A stretch of DNA of 64,000 nt from NCBI GenBank assembly GCA_013400975.1, contig WBMZ01003311.1:52948-116947 (forward strand), written 5' to 3'. The notes beneath the pieces are model-generated. The model worked only from the letters and a program-made list of their open reading frames with translations, made no database searches and was not told the DNA's origin. Source of the stretch: Atrichornis clamosus (Eukaryota > Chordata > Aves > Passeriformes > Menuridae). This document shows, piece by piece, positions 38,379-49,705 of the stretch (position 1 is its first letter; every line of letters begins with the position of its first letter). A program made the translations under genes and the position numbers.

Positions 38379-40881
38379 GCCTCTTCTTTATATATACACA
38401 CATGAGGACACAAAACAGCTTTTCAAGATTGATGTTGTTGGGCACTATTAAGTTAATTCTTGTGTTTGGGCAGCTGATCCCACCTAAGCACAAATAGAAA
38501 ATACTTTTTTATTTTTCCCTATACACAATCATTTCAAAAATTTCTTGAGACTGATTTTGAATTCTCAAGAATCAATTAAAAAAAGTCACCCAAACTTCAG
38601 TAGAATCAAGCTGGAAAATGTCATACCTGTTGAGTTAAAATAATATACACGCTGCCTTCCCATATGTTCACAGATCTGGTAAAGAATTCATGTATGCATA
38701 CGATAATTATGTGGAGTGAAAGCAATAACTATACCACTGTTAACCATCTTTATAATAAAATTATTTACATTACAAAAGACCTTTAAGATAATTGAGTAAG
38801 CCTGGTTTAAATCCTGTACATTTGGCTCCTGAACAACTTTATTACATTCTGATATTAGAGGGGTTTTAATACAAAGGGCATCTTTCAACTAATCTTCCAG
38901 ATCCTAACTGTTGAAATGTACAGATAAGCCAGACGGGGTCAAAATACTTAGAATACTTCTTCTTAACCAGATTTGAATACTCTGGACCAAACTCTGTCAT
39001 CTTTTTCACACAAATCTTCATCTGTATGTTAGTAAAGTTACTTACTCTAAGTGAGTAGATGTGACCTTTTTCTTGCTCTTGTCTCTGGACTATTATTTTA
39101 TTTTGACTATTTGATAAAACTTTCAGCAGAACCATATTTTGCATGTCACTTTCCCTTTATGAATGTTCTTTCATTACTTCCTTGAGTTTCCTGCTCTGTT
39201 TACTGCTGTCTCTAGAATTCATTGCAATCTTTCTGATATTTTTTCAAATTTCAGGAAGCATCAGCTTATTTTCTCTCTTTTGTTCAGTGACAGTTTGTCT
39301 GCAGCTGAAATCAGATGATGTCTTTTTGTTGCTGGCAATATTTCTGTTACATTAATCTCCGTTGTCACTATTTCTTTGCAGGTAGGCCACTGATAGGAGC
39401 ACTGTAATAAACTGCTACCATGAGGCATTAGCTAAGACACAATGCAATAAAGTTGATGTTGGGAATAATAATCATTGCATGATGAATCAGAGAAATCTGG
39501 AGGGTTTTCTAAGACTGTAAGTCATATCCCATATGCATTGTAGTTTGTTATGCTATTCACAATTATAAACAGAGTAACTCTTCAATAGTGTTAGGGTGGC
39601 AGTGGGTTTGTTTTGTTTTCTGTTTAAGCTAAAATGGCATCAGTATTTTTTCCTTCCTTTTTTGCCTAAGAGTTTTCTGGGAGTGGAACTTCTGTGTGTA
39701 TTTAAGTTAGCAGAAAAATTTATCCACTACTCACCTATGCTATGTTTACTACTTGTAAAAGAAACAAATAAGAGTTTAGGGGAGTAGAATGGATGCAGCA
39801 GTAACTTGGAGCTGCCTAAGGGCAAATGAATTATGGTTTAGTACCTCACACTACTTTGTAACAAGACTTTTTAATTTTCAGTGCTGAATTTGTAGTTCAG
39901 CAGAGTATCTGCACTGCTTAGACACATCTTACCAGTGTAGGTGGTACACACAGTGTAGATCATACCTACATACTACTAAATGTAGTTGTAAAAGTGGAGT
40001 CTTTCAATGCCTTCTCTTCCTGTTGTGTCCTGAGCAGCCTTGCTGCTGATGTGGCTGAGCAGCAGGGTACTGACCACACTCTGAAGCCCCTGCAGGATCC
40101 TCAGGTCACTCCACCTCTGACAAAAGTGCCCTCACAGGCACGTACTCTAAGTGCCCAAAGACTTATAAGGGGTCAATAAAAGGCTTGAGCCCTATGGAAG
40201 TGCCTTTCCTTTAGCTGTTTTGTCTGTAGATTTTTTCTGTGATCATCCAGTGGTTATTTTAATTGTAATTAAAAAAATAAGGGTGGGAAGGAGGCAGAAG
40301 TACCTTTCTGGCTCTGCAGGGTTCCTGAAATAATAGCTCTGAGAGGTGTGACTTGCCAGTGTTGAACACTTTCTTAACTCTTGGTTTTAGTTGTTATGAT
40401 GCACTCAACACCTCATTTCAATCTTCCAGGCAAAGCGTGTAAAATAAAGTATTGGATGATTTATACCATTTACAGCAAATAATATCTAAATTGGATACTA
40501 GAGTGAATAGACCCTGGCTTGTTGGCAAGGTATTACCTTTTCCACAAATTTAATGTCTTATTTGATAACACAACTCTGAAAGAAAGACTGTAATTGCAAT
40601 TAAATAAAATAGGCATTAATGTTGTAAAATAGAAGTGTAATACAAATATGTAAAGCAGAAACACTTGACATTGTTTTTGTTCTTTAAATTCTTCCCAAAG
40701 ATGTCATAACCCATCAGACTGTGGCCATTTGTCTGATTTGAAAATCTTTCCTTTCAACAAAAACTGAAATGTTTCCATGGAGATCAGCCAGAGATAGCCA
40801 AATGACGAACTTCTTGGCTGTACTTTCAGTTTGGTTTCTATGGTTTCCAGACAAGGAGGGGGTAAAATGAAGTCACTGAGG
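38379..40881. other. Unique sequence, no gene seen
   Basis: No recognisable repeat or exon. Small frames (92 codons or fewer) match nothing known. AATAAA at about 39445 and 40176 occurs in AT-rich context without other evidence of a transcript end. Confidence 0.5.
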
Positions 40882-41042
40882 TTCTTTCTTTCTCTTTCTT
40901 CCTTTCTTTTCCTTCCTTCCTTCCTTCCTTCCTTCCTTCCTTCCTTCCTTTCTTCCTTTCTTCCTTCCTTCCTTCCTTCCTTCCTTCCTTCCTTCCTTCC
41001 TTCCTTCCTTCCTTCCCCCCATTCTCTTCCTCTTCCCCCCTT
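40882..41042. repeat. (TTCC)n microsatellite in a long pyrimidine tract
   Basis: Positions 40882-41020 are 139 consecutive pyrimidines on the plus strand. The core (about 40911-41016) is TTCC tetranucleotide repeats interrupted near 40949-40961 by TTTCTTCCTTTC variants. A single A at 41021 is followed by another pyrimidine stretch to 41042. Such homopurine/homopyrimidine mirror-symmetric DNA can form triplex (H-DNA) and is prone to length change. It generates long false open frames on both strands (repeats of K-E-G-R on minus, P-S-F-L on plus). Confidence 0.97.
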
Positions 41043-43432
41043 GTTTTTCTGCATGTAAAAGGTTATTGAAAACCAAGCTGTGTGGGCCCACAACATGCAA
41101 GGGTAATCATTTTGATCTTGGTCCTTGAAAAGCCTTACATAGGTCAACTGTGAAGTTTCACATTTGCCCTTATTCTAGCATAAAAAATAAAGACAAAGAA
41201 ATAATACTTTCTGAGCCTTATGTGCAAAGTTACAGGGAAAATAAGTTTTATAATGACTAGAATTACCTTGACTGTGCACATAATGAGAAAATGGAAACAA
41301 GATTGACATTGAACACTTCTTTTTAAAGGATATAAAAGCTAACAATGAAATACTGCATCTTGGAAATATCTGAAGGACTTAGAATAAGTCTCACTAGTAA
41401 TACTAACCTGAATGGAAAAATGTAGATACAATAGAAGTAAGCAGGGTAGCTCGTGGATTTCTACACAGTGTCAGTAGAACTCCATAATGCAAAATAAAAC
41501 TGTCACCTTGACATTTCAATTCTATTTTTCCTCTCACTCTGTGCAATAAAGTTGTTTTTCTCAAAAAGTGTCACATGGCTGTTTGGAACTGGTAAATGCA
41601 TCCTTTTCATGCTACATCAGTGGATGTTACAGAGAGCATATTCCTCTTCATAGATGCAAAATGTGTTTTCCTCTCTATCCTGCTTCACCATTTATTCCTT
41701 TCCCAAGAACATTAGGATGTTAAGGTTCTTTTTTGTCCATATATCAAATACAAACTTAATTCCAGTTCTCAATTTTTATGTGGTCGAATTCAATTCTCTC
41801 CTGCCTCTCTGCCACGTTTCTGAGAAGCCGGCTTCTGTCTGTTGCCACTGATTGCATCCTACTTTTTCTGTCTCCCTTGCAGAAACAAACTTATGATACT
41901 GTAGAAAGAGTCATAAGGAAGAATGGAGAAAACAAGATGTGATGGTGCTGCTATTTGAAACTCTCTGAAGTGAGGACTGAGTGAAGCTTGGTGACTTGCA
42001 AAGGCTCTTGCATCTGCCCAGTATGTATCACTCTGCAAAGTTAATTGTTCATGCTCTCTCCAGGCAAGAAACTGATTAAAAATGAAGTATGTCACACAAC
42101 CTGCTGTGATTCCTAAAATCTCTTCAAAACAGAGAGCAAAGCGTAGGACCTAGCTTAACAGTCCAAGCTACCCCCTATCCATTGAAATGCATGGTTAAAG
42201 AATTGAAAAACCTGGCAATGGTCTAATGACTTTGTGGTTCTAAATAAAAAAAAAATTAAAAAGTAAAAAACCCCTAGATAATGAACATAGGGTGCAATAT
42301 GTATTGAAAATAAGACCACAGTATATTATTCAGACATAAAATATCTTCTTTCTAAAAGCTTAGAAAAGCATTTGAAATCTTTTCAGAAAACAGATGGTTG
42401 TTGCTAGCAGAAAAAGAAAAAGGGATCAAAAGGCATCACCAGCCTGACTCCCAGTAACTTAGTGAGGGGCCTACAATACCTAAAACCTGTGTGGGGCAAT
42501 GGAAGGTGACAGGTACTGCTATTTATCCATCATTTGATTCCTGGCACGGTGTTCGCTGTTCTGCTGGTGAAATGAGATGAAGAGATGGGAATAAGCCCTG
42601 GAAAAAGGGCACAGGGAAGGGTCCTCCCTTCCACTTATGGCGGTCTCTCCTTAAATTGTTCTGTGTATGACTACAAGATTGTAAACAGCAGCAAGAAGAT
42701 AAAACAAGCAGTGGGAGTCTGATACAATGGTTGTTTCAAATACCCTGAGGTGAGATGCAGTTTGCAGAAGCATTGCCAAGGGAACCATACTGAAATTGGT
42801 CTGTGTGGTATGAGATCATATTAATACAAATATCTAAAATATTCATCCTTTACTTCTGTAAAGACCACTGTGTGAATGGAATTTTTCAGGTAATGAAATA
42901 TAATTGTTACCTTGATTAAGTAATAACAAAATTAGTTCTCTGATGCCCACTTGTGAAGCATAACAAAACAGAGTTTTCACCTGTGTAATAGTTTTTATTT
43001 GTGTGCAATACATAGTAGAACTTATTACTGGCTTGCAAAATGGCATCTTAACTCAAGTAGAAAAGAATCTCCATGATGGAAAATATTTTCCTGGAGGGTA
43101 TAGACTGCATGTTGTTTAATGGATTAGCTTTCAGAGAAGACTTCATGCACTTTCAATAAAATAATGGCAATAATATTTGCCATTACTCTGCTTTCCTTTA
43201 GTTATATTACCTGTTAAGAATGATAGACCATTTTCATAGTTTTTGCTCATCAGACCAGTATTAGTTGAGATATGGTCCATATGTCAGATGCACTTCATAG
43301 CAAAATTCTTCCCTTCTACATTGTGATTCTGTTGCCATTGCCTGTGTGCATCTAAGAACTGTCTCCTATCTTGTGTCTAGGAAAGGTTCACAGAGCCAAA
43401 ATACTGTTGTATCAGTCAGAAACTGCCCTCAT
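41043..43432. other. Unique sequence with isolated transcript-like signals
   Basis: No repeat or gene is recognised. Two signals stand out. AATAAA at 41545-41550 is followed by a T/G-rich stretch, as at a polyadenylation site. A very good splice-acceptor-like tract ends in TTGCAG at 41877-41882, with a possible branch site CTGAT about 30 bases before. Behind it, one frame stays open for 19 codons before TGA. Neither is backed by coding similarity. Confidence 0.4.
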
Positions 43433-44135
43433 TTCACAGAATTACAGAATTTTTAAGGTTGGAAAAGATCTTTAAGATCATCTAGTCCAACTGTAAACCT
43501 AACACTGTGAAGTCCACCACTCATGTGTCCATGAGTGTCACATCTCTATGTCTTTTAAACACCTCTAGGGATGGTGATTCAACCTTTTCCCTGGGCAGCC
43601 TGTTGCAATCGTAGACGACACTTTTGTGAAGGAATTTTCCCTAATATTCAGTCTAAACCTCCCCTGGAACAACTTGAGTCTGCTTACTCTTCTTCTGTTA
43701 CTGTTTTACTTGGGAGAAGAGACCGACTACCACCTCAGTACAGCCTCCTTTCAGGTGGTTGTAGAGAGCAATCAGGTCGCCCCTGAACCTCCTTTTCTCC
43801 AGGTTAAACAACCCCAGCTCTCTCAGCTGCTCCCCATAAGACTTCATCAGCTCCATTTCCCTTCTCTGGACTCCCTCCAGTGCCTCAATGTCCTTCTTGT
43901 AGTGAGAGGCCAAGAACTGAACACAGGATTGGAGGTGTGGCCCCGGCAGTGCTGGGCACAGGGGGCCCATCACTTCCCTGGTCACAGGTCCTGATCCTGC
44001 TGGTTACACCATTTTTGATACAGGTCAGGATGCCGTTGGCCTGCTTGGCCACCTGGGCACAAGTTTCACCACTGCCACCCAGCACCCCCAGTTCCTTTCC
44101 TCCTGCAGATTTCCCGGTCTCTGCAGCAGTCTCTC
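43433..44135 (-). mobile_element. CR1 LINE fragment, antisense
   Basis: About 700 bases of CR1 in reverse orientation with its 3' end at the left (TTTCACAGAATTACAGAATT, then AAGGTTGGAAAAGATC). The minus strand still reads good pieces of the RT C-terminal region: [34 protein letters not shown] and YNHLKGGC between about 43730 and 43930, and TCAQVAKQANGILTCIKNGV at about 44010-44075 in another frame. The right edge is uncertain: similarity is clear to about 44105 and doubtful after 44135. Frameshifts between the blocks show that it is inactive. Confidence 0.92.
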
Positions 44136-45080
44136 TGCTGTGACCAGTCACATTCCCATTGTGTGAAAAGCAATGCCTCTTTTTAACATGTGCCAGATGT
44201 GCATCCTGCAACATCCATGACCTGCAAGGATGAATACGGGAACAAGCTATTCTGCCTGCTCCCCCACGCCACAGTCCCATGACTGATGCTGCCACACAGC
44301 ACGGATGTGACTGCACTTTGACTGGGTACTGGATGTGCAAATAATCGTGACAGGAGAGGGGGATGCAGCTTCCAGTGCAGCAGAAATAGATCTATGGCCA
44401 CCCTCTGGCTGCTAGTGTAGGTGTCACTTCCCTCCTCTGCACATTTTTGATAAGTTGAAATAGAATTTCATACCATAAATTATCTTCAACAATCCATATC
44501 TCCTCAGCCATACCTTTCTGCAGTGATCTCTCTTGCTTAGAAAAGAAGAATAAATTAACAAGCGTGAGGGTTTTTACCTCTGATTGGAGCCCTGGGCTAT
44601 GTCCCTGTTATCAGAACTTCACAGTAAAACTGTTGGTTTTCACCCTTCTGAGGAAATCTTTTCCACTTAAGCTCATGACTTTCGTTTGCCTCTTTTTATC
44701 TTGGCAGAAAGTTCTCCCCAACCTGAAGCTTAGCTAAACATGCTTGGAGATGACTGCAGAAATACTTGAGTGTTATTCTGGCAGAGTAAAAACAAGGAAA
44801 GACTTTTGTGATAAGTCTGAATATTTGGTTTTTTCATAAAAGACTGGGGGAAAAAAAATGCTGCAAGCCTGATGTCATCTAGCTAAAATTTAAAGACAAG
44901 GTGATGTTAACTATATGACTTTTCTTAAAATCCTCAAAGGAATTCTGAGAGAGAGACTGTGGCCAGCAAAGTCAGAAGAGCCCATAAAGTAGGTGGATGA
45001 TAAAGGCTTCAATCTGTGGTGAAGTAGGTTTGTCTTTGTGAATTCCCAGCAACAAAACTTTCTGATGGAAGGGAGAAGAT

Positions 45081-45083
<3 letters not shown>
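44136..45083. other. Unique sequence, no gene seen
   Basis: No recognisable repeat or exon. An open minus-strand frame that spans 43885-44340 borrows its right half from this region and its left half from the CR1 copy, so it is not evidence of a gene. Confidence 0.5.

Positions 45084-45137
<54 letters not shown>
45084..45137. repeat. Uninterrupted run of 54 A
   Basis: Fifty-four consecutive A bases without interruption, the longest homopolymer in the window by far. CR1 elements do not end in poly(A) and bird genomes have very few poly(A)-tailed retrocopies, so a retroposed tail is not the default reading. No convincing target-site duplication is seen: GATAAAAGAG follows the run, and only a weak GATAAAGG occurs about 85 bases upstream. 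A slippage-expanded or wrongly sized homopolymer is as likely. Confidence 0.97.
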
Positions 45138-45139
<2 letters not shown>

Positions 45140-46688
45140 TAAAAGAGTTCTTAAACCTCCCGGGAGAGCTGGGTCATGTGCTGAGGCACTCCTAGCCTGT
45201 CCAGTACATATATTCCCAAACCTTGAACCACAAAATGAAAATGTTAGATCCCTCCATGAACCTAGCCATCTGTTTCCAGCTCAACTTACCATGCCACTTA
45301 AAAAGCATAGTATGACACTGTTGATAAGAAGCCAGAATTTAATGTAGTTTTAACTGCACTCATAGCACCTTCTGCTGTAGACATGCAGGAGACGGAGAGA
45401 ACCGTATTGGATATGCAGATGTGAATGGCACTGTCCCTGTTGCTAACATGAGAACTGATTTTAGGCATCCGGAACTGATGCTGTAGACTTTGCATTTTAA
45501 CTCAGTCAATATCCATGCAAGAAACTGCTAATTGCTCCAGAACCTGGCAGACCTTAAGCAGAAGTGATAGGTCTGCTACTGAAAAGAATACCAAAATATT
45601 TTTCCTTTTTAGCAAAATTGCTTTTTAAAAGTATATAGCATGATGCAGGAAATTAAAGGTCTTGAGGTCAGTGTTCTGAGTCCTTTTAATATTGAAATAG
45701 AACAATAAAGCTCAAGATTCTTAGGGAGTCTGAATTCTTTGAAGAGGATATATTTACCACTTTTACTGGATATTTTCTGTTCAGGATATGATATTGAAAT
45801 ATCCTTTGTGTGAAAAAAATTGATTAATGGTCTGCTTAAATAGTTTTGTAGCTTAAATATTTACATTTATGAGCAGATATATTTAAATATCATAGTAAAA
45901 ACTATATCCCAAGCAATCCCAGCACAATGTCTCCATTTGTATGGCAGCAGCAAGGCTTGGTCATATTCATTCCCATTTCGCACATCCTTCAGAGGTCACC
46001 GAATCACTTGCCCAATTTTGATAACCTCTCCAACTCAGTGAATTTACAACGTGTGTAACTGCAAAGAGATGCTTTAATGTGAATATTTTTTTTCTCTAAG
46101 AGCATGAAAAATGAAGAAAGGGAAAAACAGAATGGAAAAAGTGATCGTAAGGAATGGTACATGGTATGGGGGGGTAGTGTGTGGGGTGTGAGGAAATGTT
46201 ATTTGTGATTAAAGAGACATTCTGCGAATGGAAGAAGTATTATTCTGAATAGATGAAGTGTCAAAAACAGGAGATAGAAATTTGGTCCAGCAGACTCACA
46301 TTGAGTGCAAGGAAGGATGCAGTAGTTTTGAGAGACTCCTGAAGGTCTCATCTTTGCAAGGGGGAAAAAAAGTTATTTTTTCATTCAAATTTCCATCTAA
46401 TATAAGTTGCGGCTTGCTTCTAAACACACGAACTGGTCAAGATGTGCAGTGGGCTGTACCCAAGTCTCACTGCCTGTGAGTTACAGCTTCTGGCTTATTT
46501 TGTAGATAGCAAGCTGACCAGGTTTGACTGCTGCTTTCATTCGGTGTTATACACCATTTTAGTATTTTAATCTCCACCAGATAAGAGCCAAATAAAATCA
46601 AGTGGAAACTGTATTTTAATTCCTGCACTGCAAACAAGTCAGGACATTTTACTGAAGGGCCACGTCCATACCTCTGCCTTGTTGCAGA
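45138..46688. other. Unique sequence, no gene seen
   Basis: AT-rich DNA without a repeat assignment. A G-rich stretch at about 46163-46191 (a run of seven G and later GGGG) is too irregular for a confident quadruplex call. Frames are 73 codons or shorter. Confidence 0.5.
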
Positions 46689-47430
46689 GTGCACACCGAG
46701 CCGTTCCCTAATGAGCCCTGGCTGCTAACACCTCCAGCTCTGTGGGAAAGCTTGTCCTGTGCTCCCGCCGGGACACGTCTTCCTTCTGCGGCGCTCGGGA
46801 GAGAAGGCGCTTCTTGCTGCCATCTATCGATAGCACGGCGGAAGGGTCAGCGTCCGCTGCGCCGGGCCGAGCGCCCCGGCCGGCCCGGTTCATACCGCCC
46901 TTCCTTCTGTGTTCACAGAGGTAATGAGATGTTGTTATCCTTCCTGATTGAATAAGCAGAAAATGGTTTGAATTTGATGCAGCGCAGGCGAGGCTTCTGC
47001 ATAACCCAATTTCAGCCCCGGGTCACGGGGTACGAGAGTTCAGTGCCTCAGAGATGCGGAGGGAAGGGAGAAAGTGCTCTGGGGCTTCGGCGGAGCGAAT
47101 TTCAGAGTGATTTACAAGAAGAGTTAAAAGAACTGACGCAGAGATCATAATGCTTGTAAAGCGATGATTGTAAGACAGTTTGGGAGCATGAAAATACCTG
47201 TCCAGGGCTGTACAAAAGGCAGAGGACCACGAAGGCTCACTCCGGGAGAGTCGAGAGGGGCGTGTGTAGCAGCAGTGACACAGCCAGTCACGGGACATGC
47301 AACAGGAACATCTTCCTGACAGCACCACTCCCCGGGGCTGAAGCGGGTAGGTGCAAGGTTGTGCCGGGCCCTGCGGCTTCACTGACCGTGGGTAATGTCT
47401 CTGAAATCTGCGAGGGAAACCTGGCACCCG
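46689..47430. promoter_or_regulatory. CpG island, candidate promoter
   Basis: CpG dinucleotides are rare in the rest of the window, but here I count 22 between 46696 and 46900, with the densest part at 46760-46900. More follow in patches to about 47430 (roughly 20 in 46981-47430). Within the core there is a reverse GC box CCGCCC (46895-46900), a perfect 10-base palindrome CTATCGATAG (46824-46833) whose core resembles CUX/ONECUT-type sites, and GCGCAGGCG (46982-46990), close to an NRF1 half-match. No TATA box is evident, as in CpG-island promoters. CAGAGGTAATGAG at 46916-46928 would serve as a splice donor for a plus-strand transcript. Frames of 60-134 codons on both strands overlap but show no known domain, so the orientation and product are unknown. 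It may start a non-coding RNA or an upstream exon of a gene beyond the window. Confidence 0.7.
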
Positions 47431-49249
47431 AGGTCTTTAATATTGGATATTCACATCAGTAGGTGGGGAAACTGAGTCAAAAGACTCAGAATGCCTGAGT
47501 TGCTGGAGTCTCTGCTTTGTTTTTGTGCAAATACCTCTGTGATTTATTGGTGTTAAATTCCCTGAATTGATCTCAGTTTTGTTTCCATATAGCTTTTGTT
47601 TCATACAATGACTTTCATACACAGGAAGATTCTGCCTGCAGGAGGTTTCTGTCATTTTTCCGTACATTTCAGGAAGTGGCTACAAGTTGTCTCCTATGAG
47701 TAGAAGGAATCAAGAGAAATTTTATCCTATCTTTGCTCACAAACACCCATTATGGGTAAAGCGTCACCAACCTATATTCAAAGGTATTATACAAACATTA
47801 TATGTTGAGTGTCTTGCTATTAACTTAATATTAATAAGAAAATGTTAAAATTAGAAAGACAATATGGAATAGATGAAAGGAAAAATTCTACCTTTAAAAA
47901 CTAACCTAAACCAAACACACTGAGGTGTGCTTGAGCCAAGTGTGGCTTTCTGTCTTACAGAGGTTTGAAAATTTTTTTCTTTTGTTGATGTAAATAAAGA
48001 TAATTAAAAGATCCTCAGCAACTGCAGTCTACATCTGGAATGGTAACATACTAATGCCATTTTAATTTTTTCACAGGTCATTGGGGTAAAGAAACACTGA
48101 ATATTGCACAGATTGTGTTGTGTGTATTATCAAAAGAGAATGCATATCGGAAAAAAGCTCTCTCTCAGAAATAACTCAGGCTTTATTTCTAGTAAAATAT
48201 AATTAATAGAGAAGAGTAATAGTATTACTGTCTGCTTATTAGGATCATATGATTCCTCAAAGGCTGTGATCCTCCCCTCAGGACACACATAGCTTCTCCA
48301 TCGTACCAAGCCAGCTGCTGAAGACAACATTTGGTCAAAGCATAATTAGTGCTGCTCAGGATGAGCAGCCTAATCTACGTGTCTGTCTGATCTCACGGAC
48401 GCCCAGCGTCAGAAATGCTGGCCACCAGAATGAGCACAGCCTTTGAACTGATGTTGCTGCTCTCATCCAAATGTGTGAGTGCTCTTTGGTAAAGGTGGGA
48501 GGGCACAGAGATGGACAGACCTTGTGGCTGCTTCAGTGAGTGCCTCAGGTCCCCTTTTCCTGTCTGTCCTCACACTCGCATACTTCTCATGCAAACTTGT
48601 CCTGCTGGTGACCTGTCCCACTCTCCTGCTCCAAACATGTTGTGTAGGCATGACGTGTCCTCTTCACCAGGAAACACCTAGGCTGCCTCTGACCAGGAAA
48701 AGTGAGCAAGGTGCGGCCGAGGTATCTCCTTTCTTGCTGGCATTTCGAGCCTAGCAGGAGTAAATTACTGTTGATGATCTGCATCTCACTGTTCATTCAC
48801 GGTGTCACCTTTACCCTACGCCTCCCCCGTTTCATAGCTCCTCCTTCAAGTTAGCCAACCCACAAAGCATTTCACGTAGGTCCATTCAATTCAAATCAGG
48901 GAGAGCAAGTAGCTGCTATACAGTAATTAAGAGAAATCAAAATTTTAAAACAGTTTTTTCATCAGTCTTTTACTTAAACTCTGTTAAATGCCTTCCTGAA
49001 GGTAAACTTTTTCTAGAACACAGGGAGAAAGAATGAAAGTGAAAAAAGCATGTGTTTTTAAAAAAATGTGCTCTAGGGGATGTCAGTCACAACCTGAAGG
49101 GTTGGAAAGCATTTTGGGGAGCACAACAGAATGGGAAGGTTGTGCCGAGAGGATTGAGACCTACAGAGAGGTTTTGCAAAACAAATACCATTGGGAGAAT
49201 GTAAATTTTTTTTTTTAATGATGCATTTTCCCACTGAAAATCTATTCAT
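47431..49249. other. Unique sequence downstream of the CpG island
   Basis: No gene is recognised. A splice-acceptor-like tract ends in TTTTTTCACAG at about 48066-48076, and another in TCTGTCTTACAG at about 47949-47960. These could define exons of a transcript leaving the CpG island on the plus strand, but no coding similarity supports this. The part around 48380-48740 is somewhat richer in GC. Confidence 0.4.
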
Positions 49250-49705
49250 GAGCTTGAGGAACAATGTCAAGAAGAGGATGTTTAATGTTGAATTATATGT
49301 TCTTGTTAATATCTTTATTCCCTTTGTATTTGATGTTGATGAGATTACTGAAAGAACACTACATTCAGTTCTGAAGTCTATAATTTACAAATAAAAAGTA
49401 CTGAAGAAAGTTCAGAAAAAAACCCAACTGGGGAACAATTAGAAAATGGGCCTTTAATAAGTTTCTAAAGACTCTCAGTCTGTTTAACTTATCAAGGAAA
49501 AAATTAAGTGCTGAAAGTCTATTTATAACAGTGAGAACAAACTTTTAGAAGAGTGTTTGATCTGTGAAAGAAAAAAATATTTTAACTTGAAATAAGTGAA
49601 GCTTCTTATTAAAAAGTGACCATCCTTTGCAACAGCTTGTCAGAGTGGTGCAGGTTCCTCAGCTCTGGAAAGTTTCTAGTGGTGTTTGGACACTTATTTA
49701 GTTAA
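49250..49705 (+). mobile_element. Ancient CR1 remnant, sense
   Basis: Diverged CR1-like blocks occur in the correct order. CATTCAGTTCTGAAG (49362-49376) corresponds to the 'cattcagttctgg' RT block. GAAAGTTCAGAAA (49405-49417) follows. ACTCTCAGTCTGTTTAACTT (49471-49490) corresponds to 'ctcagtctgtttagcct'. GCAACAGCTTGTCAGAGTGG (49630-49649) corresponds to the 'caacagcctagcagaggtgg' block near the 3' end. Decay is heavy. The left boundary is a guess; the region from about 49360 is better supported than the part before it. The match is by memory of consensus elements. Confidence 0.5.

Noticed and set aside
40704..41147. 147-codon minus-strand frame with K-E-G-R repeats, and a plus-strand P-S-F-L frame
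   Set aside because: Both are produced by translating the TTCC microsatellite, which has no stop codons in any frame.
43885..44340. 151-codon minus-strand frame
   Set aside because: Its C-terminal half is CR1 reverse-transcriptase sequence and the rest is unique flanking DNA; it is not a gene.
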